Of a stretch of 64,000 bases of DNA, positions 61,851 through 64,000 are shown one piece after another. The position numbers and the translations under genes were made by a program. The DNA lies in contig NC_054547.1 of NCBI RefSeq assembly GCF_017654505.1, forward strand, positions 30,188,846 through 30,252,845, in the 5' to 3' direction. The stretch comes from Polyodon spathula. Taxonomy: Eukaryota; Chordata; Actinopteri; Acipenseriformes; Polyodontidae. The notes beneath the pieces were generated by a model. That model saw nothing but the letters and a program-made list of their open reading frames with translations. It was not told the DNA's origin and did no database searches. Position 1 is the first letter of the stretch, and each line of letters begins with the position of its first letter.

Positions 61851-63114
61851 GCATAGAGCCCCATACTTGTACATGGCATTGCAATTCAGGTTTAGATTAA
61901 ACAAGCATATCATTTACTGTGTGTTTATAGGTTTACAATAACTGCATTATGTATGCTGCACTTATCAAGAATATTAATACTGTACTCATGTATTATTTGG
62001 CTCAATATCTGTTCTTCATGTGAGGGCAGATGTATATAAACAAACAAAAACAATATCATTCAGTGCTGTTTTGTTCTCAAGAGAACAACAATAAAAATGA
62101 TAAACAATAGCAGCTATCTGGTGGCTATTTTTTCTGTTAATTTGCCAGAGGAATTTCTCAGCAACTATTGCCTTAAAGGGACTTATATAGTCTACTAACT
62201 CACTGTAATCTTTATTTTCTTAACTACTGCTTCTGAAAAGACTCCTCCAGGTTGTAAGGAAACTGCATACATTAGTTCTCTAACAAGGCTGTTTTATGTT
62301 TAAAGTGAGGTAGGGAGGCATAATTATCATAGCAGAAACAATAATAGAGATTCATAAAGAACACACTTGCAGTTGTAAGGTCAGCTAAGAAATGTAATAT
62401 TAGGAAAATGCAGATGATGCCTTTAAATTGTTACAGTTTTGCAAGCACCATTTTTCTAATTGTTTTTTTTACCTTGTGTTGTTCCCTGGCATATGTATCA
62501 TAGAGTGTGTGGTATTATTGTTAAAATACAAAACAGACGGAAGTATGATTCCAACATATTAAATCACTGCATGTTACATTAAGCAGATTTAGTGTTTACA
62601 AGACATTCAACAAAACATGCTTTGTTGTTTAATGTAAAATGAGAGAAAGCATTTAATAGTATGTTACTCATAATGACTCCATGAAATCTCAAGCAAAGTA
62701 CCACACATGGTGCTTGTGAGCACTCCCCCACTCTTTAAGGAAACATTGTTTTTCTTACTAATGGTGCAACACCATATAGAGGATTTAGATTAATATGTGA
62801 ATATACTGCAGAAAAGTCTGTCTTAACGCTCCCTGGGCTAAAAGATTCCCATACATTATTTTGACACAAATACCAAGCTATTAGGATCAAAACTCAACAC
62901 AGCTGCCATAGCTTTTAACCCACTTGGAGCCGTGGTATATCTATGTGTTCTGGAAAAGACAACCAAAAAACTAGAAAAAGAAAGGCATTCCCACTTTTGT
63001 ATTAGTCATGCTGTTAAGATCTAAACAGGAAGACAAGTACCATTCTATAATCCTTTTGGCAACTCTGAATACAAATTTAAAAAACAATTAAATCATTAAA
63101 TCTCATACTTGAGA
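61851..63114. other. Unique non-coding sequence
   Basis: No gene recognised. Confidence 0.5.
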
Positions 63115-63326
63115 AACCAAAAAAGTGTAAATAATATATACTGTGTCCTAGTAACTGTGCTGTTGGTATAACAGACATATTGTTGTTCAAAGTTGAACAA
63201 CAATTCCTATGTTTTTTTTTTGTTGTTGTTGTTGTTGTTTTTTTTGTTTGTTTTGTAGGGTACCGGTCGTCAAGAAAAACAAAAAAGAAAAGTGTAAATA
63301 ATATATACTGTGTCCTAGTAACTGTT
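63115..63326 (+). repeat. Direct duplication of about 40 bp around a T-rich insert
   Basis: AAGTGTAAATAATATATACT followed by GTGTCCTAGTAACTGT occurs at about 63123-63158 and again at about 63290-63325. The insert between them holds the 10-bp stem TGTTGTTCAA (63181-63190) with TTGAACAACA (63193-63202) and a TTG/T-rich run. Confidence 0.85.
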
Positions 63327-63433
63327 CTCTTGGCAAACAGGAAGAGACATAAGTTATATACATAAAGGATGAATGTTCATAGAGTACTGCAGTTATTCCA
63401 TGAATAACACACAAGAACCCAAAGGATTGAGAG

Positions 63434-63988
63434 CAGAGGTGAAAGTAAGCCTGTGTGGTACAACATTTGTTGTCGGTGAACTGTTAGAAAGTGGTACCTC
63501 GTCAGAATGTGGTACACATACCAAAACTTGACCCATATAATGTCAGAAAGTGGTACACTGTCACATGTTACTACAGGTGCAATCAATAGTGATCTGGTGG
63601 GTGTTTTCCTATTGTCAAACAGAGGTACATTTACCATTAACATTATTTTTTGCAAACTTAAACTGAAAACAGACAATCAATGTCTCTAAAAAGAAAAAAC
63701 AATTCATGAGTCCACCGCAAAGTTGTACAAGTAAAAATGTATAAGACCCAATGTTTTGCATATGATAAATATTTGCATACTATAAGGTGGAAAAATGGTA
63801 CAAATTGCATTAACAACAATGTAAAAGACTGGAAAATATGATACATTCCATTAAAAAATATGTAAAAGACCTAAAACAGCAAAACGTACCAGATTTGAAT
63901 GGGCGCTTCCCTGCTTTCTTAACAGAAGTTACTTAAGCATGCGCGAGCGAGCGCAGTGCGCTGCGTACCACTTTTTACTGTGTACCTG
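63434..63988. mobile_element. Possible small hAT element
   Basis: Begins CAGAGGTGAAAGTAAGCC. AGAAAGTGGTAC-like words recur at 63487, 63510 and 63545, and it ends near GTACCACTTTTTACTGTG/TACCTG, a rough inverted counterpart. CAGAGGTG-type ends are typical of hATs. The inverted match is loose, so the call is tentative. An AGCGAGCGCAG-rich patch lies near 63945. Confidence 0.3.
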
Positions 63989-64000
63989 AAAATAACACAC

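Overview
This window is eukaryotic, vertebrate, non-coding DNA. It is AT-rich, full of TA, CA, TC, TATC and TAA microsatellites and poly(A)/poly(T) runs, and no convincing host gene, rRNA, tRNA or CRISPR array could be found. The transposon mix (L2- and CR1-like LINE 3' ends, Tc1, several hAT families, DIRS-type tyrosine-recombinase elements, an LTR-like block) is that of a ray-finned fish. The LINE at 60711-61850 resembles repeats I associate with early-branching ray-finned fishes such as sturgeons, but that placement is inference and was not searched.

Layout. 1-3639: unique sequence with one short interspersed repeat and a TA microsatellite. 3640-4520: 5'-truncated L2 LINE (minus). 4670-12205: a nested inverted structure. 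An outer pair of inverted repeats carries a decayed BED zinc finger, and an inner large interrupted palindrome (6155-9745) holds an inserted piece with a CGGBP1-like hAT zinc finger. 12206-14907: unique. 14908-16010: DIRS element fragment (RNase H domain) and a GC-richer block. 17387-21285: microsatellite, dead Tc1 element, two L2-type LINE 3' ends, and an array of GATATC palindromes. 22400-25725: a hAT end and a composite repeat rich in GACTCGAGTC. 28381-28921: LTR-like block with TATA box, AATAAA and two hairpins. 33232-35080: DIRS terminal repeats, tyrosine recombinase pseudogene and GC-richer upstream part.

36087-40345 is the most informative region. A 3.7-kb hAT element (BED exon, intron, nearly full transposase, 8-bp target duplication GAACATGG) sits in a DIRS-like terminal repeat. 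An inverted copy of the hAT 3' end plus its flank lies on the other side, as if one arm had been rebuilt from the other. 41395-43182: non-autonomous hAT. 44105-44565 and 50824-51294: inverted copies of one MITE. 48426-49560: Tc1 N-terminal fragment fused to a second repeat. 58563-59148: two unidentified open segments. 60117-60482: microsatellites. 60711-61850: CR1/L2-clade LINE with recognisable reverse transcriptase. 63115-64000: a duplicated block and a possible small hAT.

No gene set here works together as a host pathway. The coding matter is transposase, reverse transcriptase, RNase H and recombinase, all broken by stops, frameshifts or truncation. All family assignments rest on motifs read by eye.
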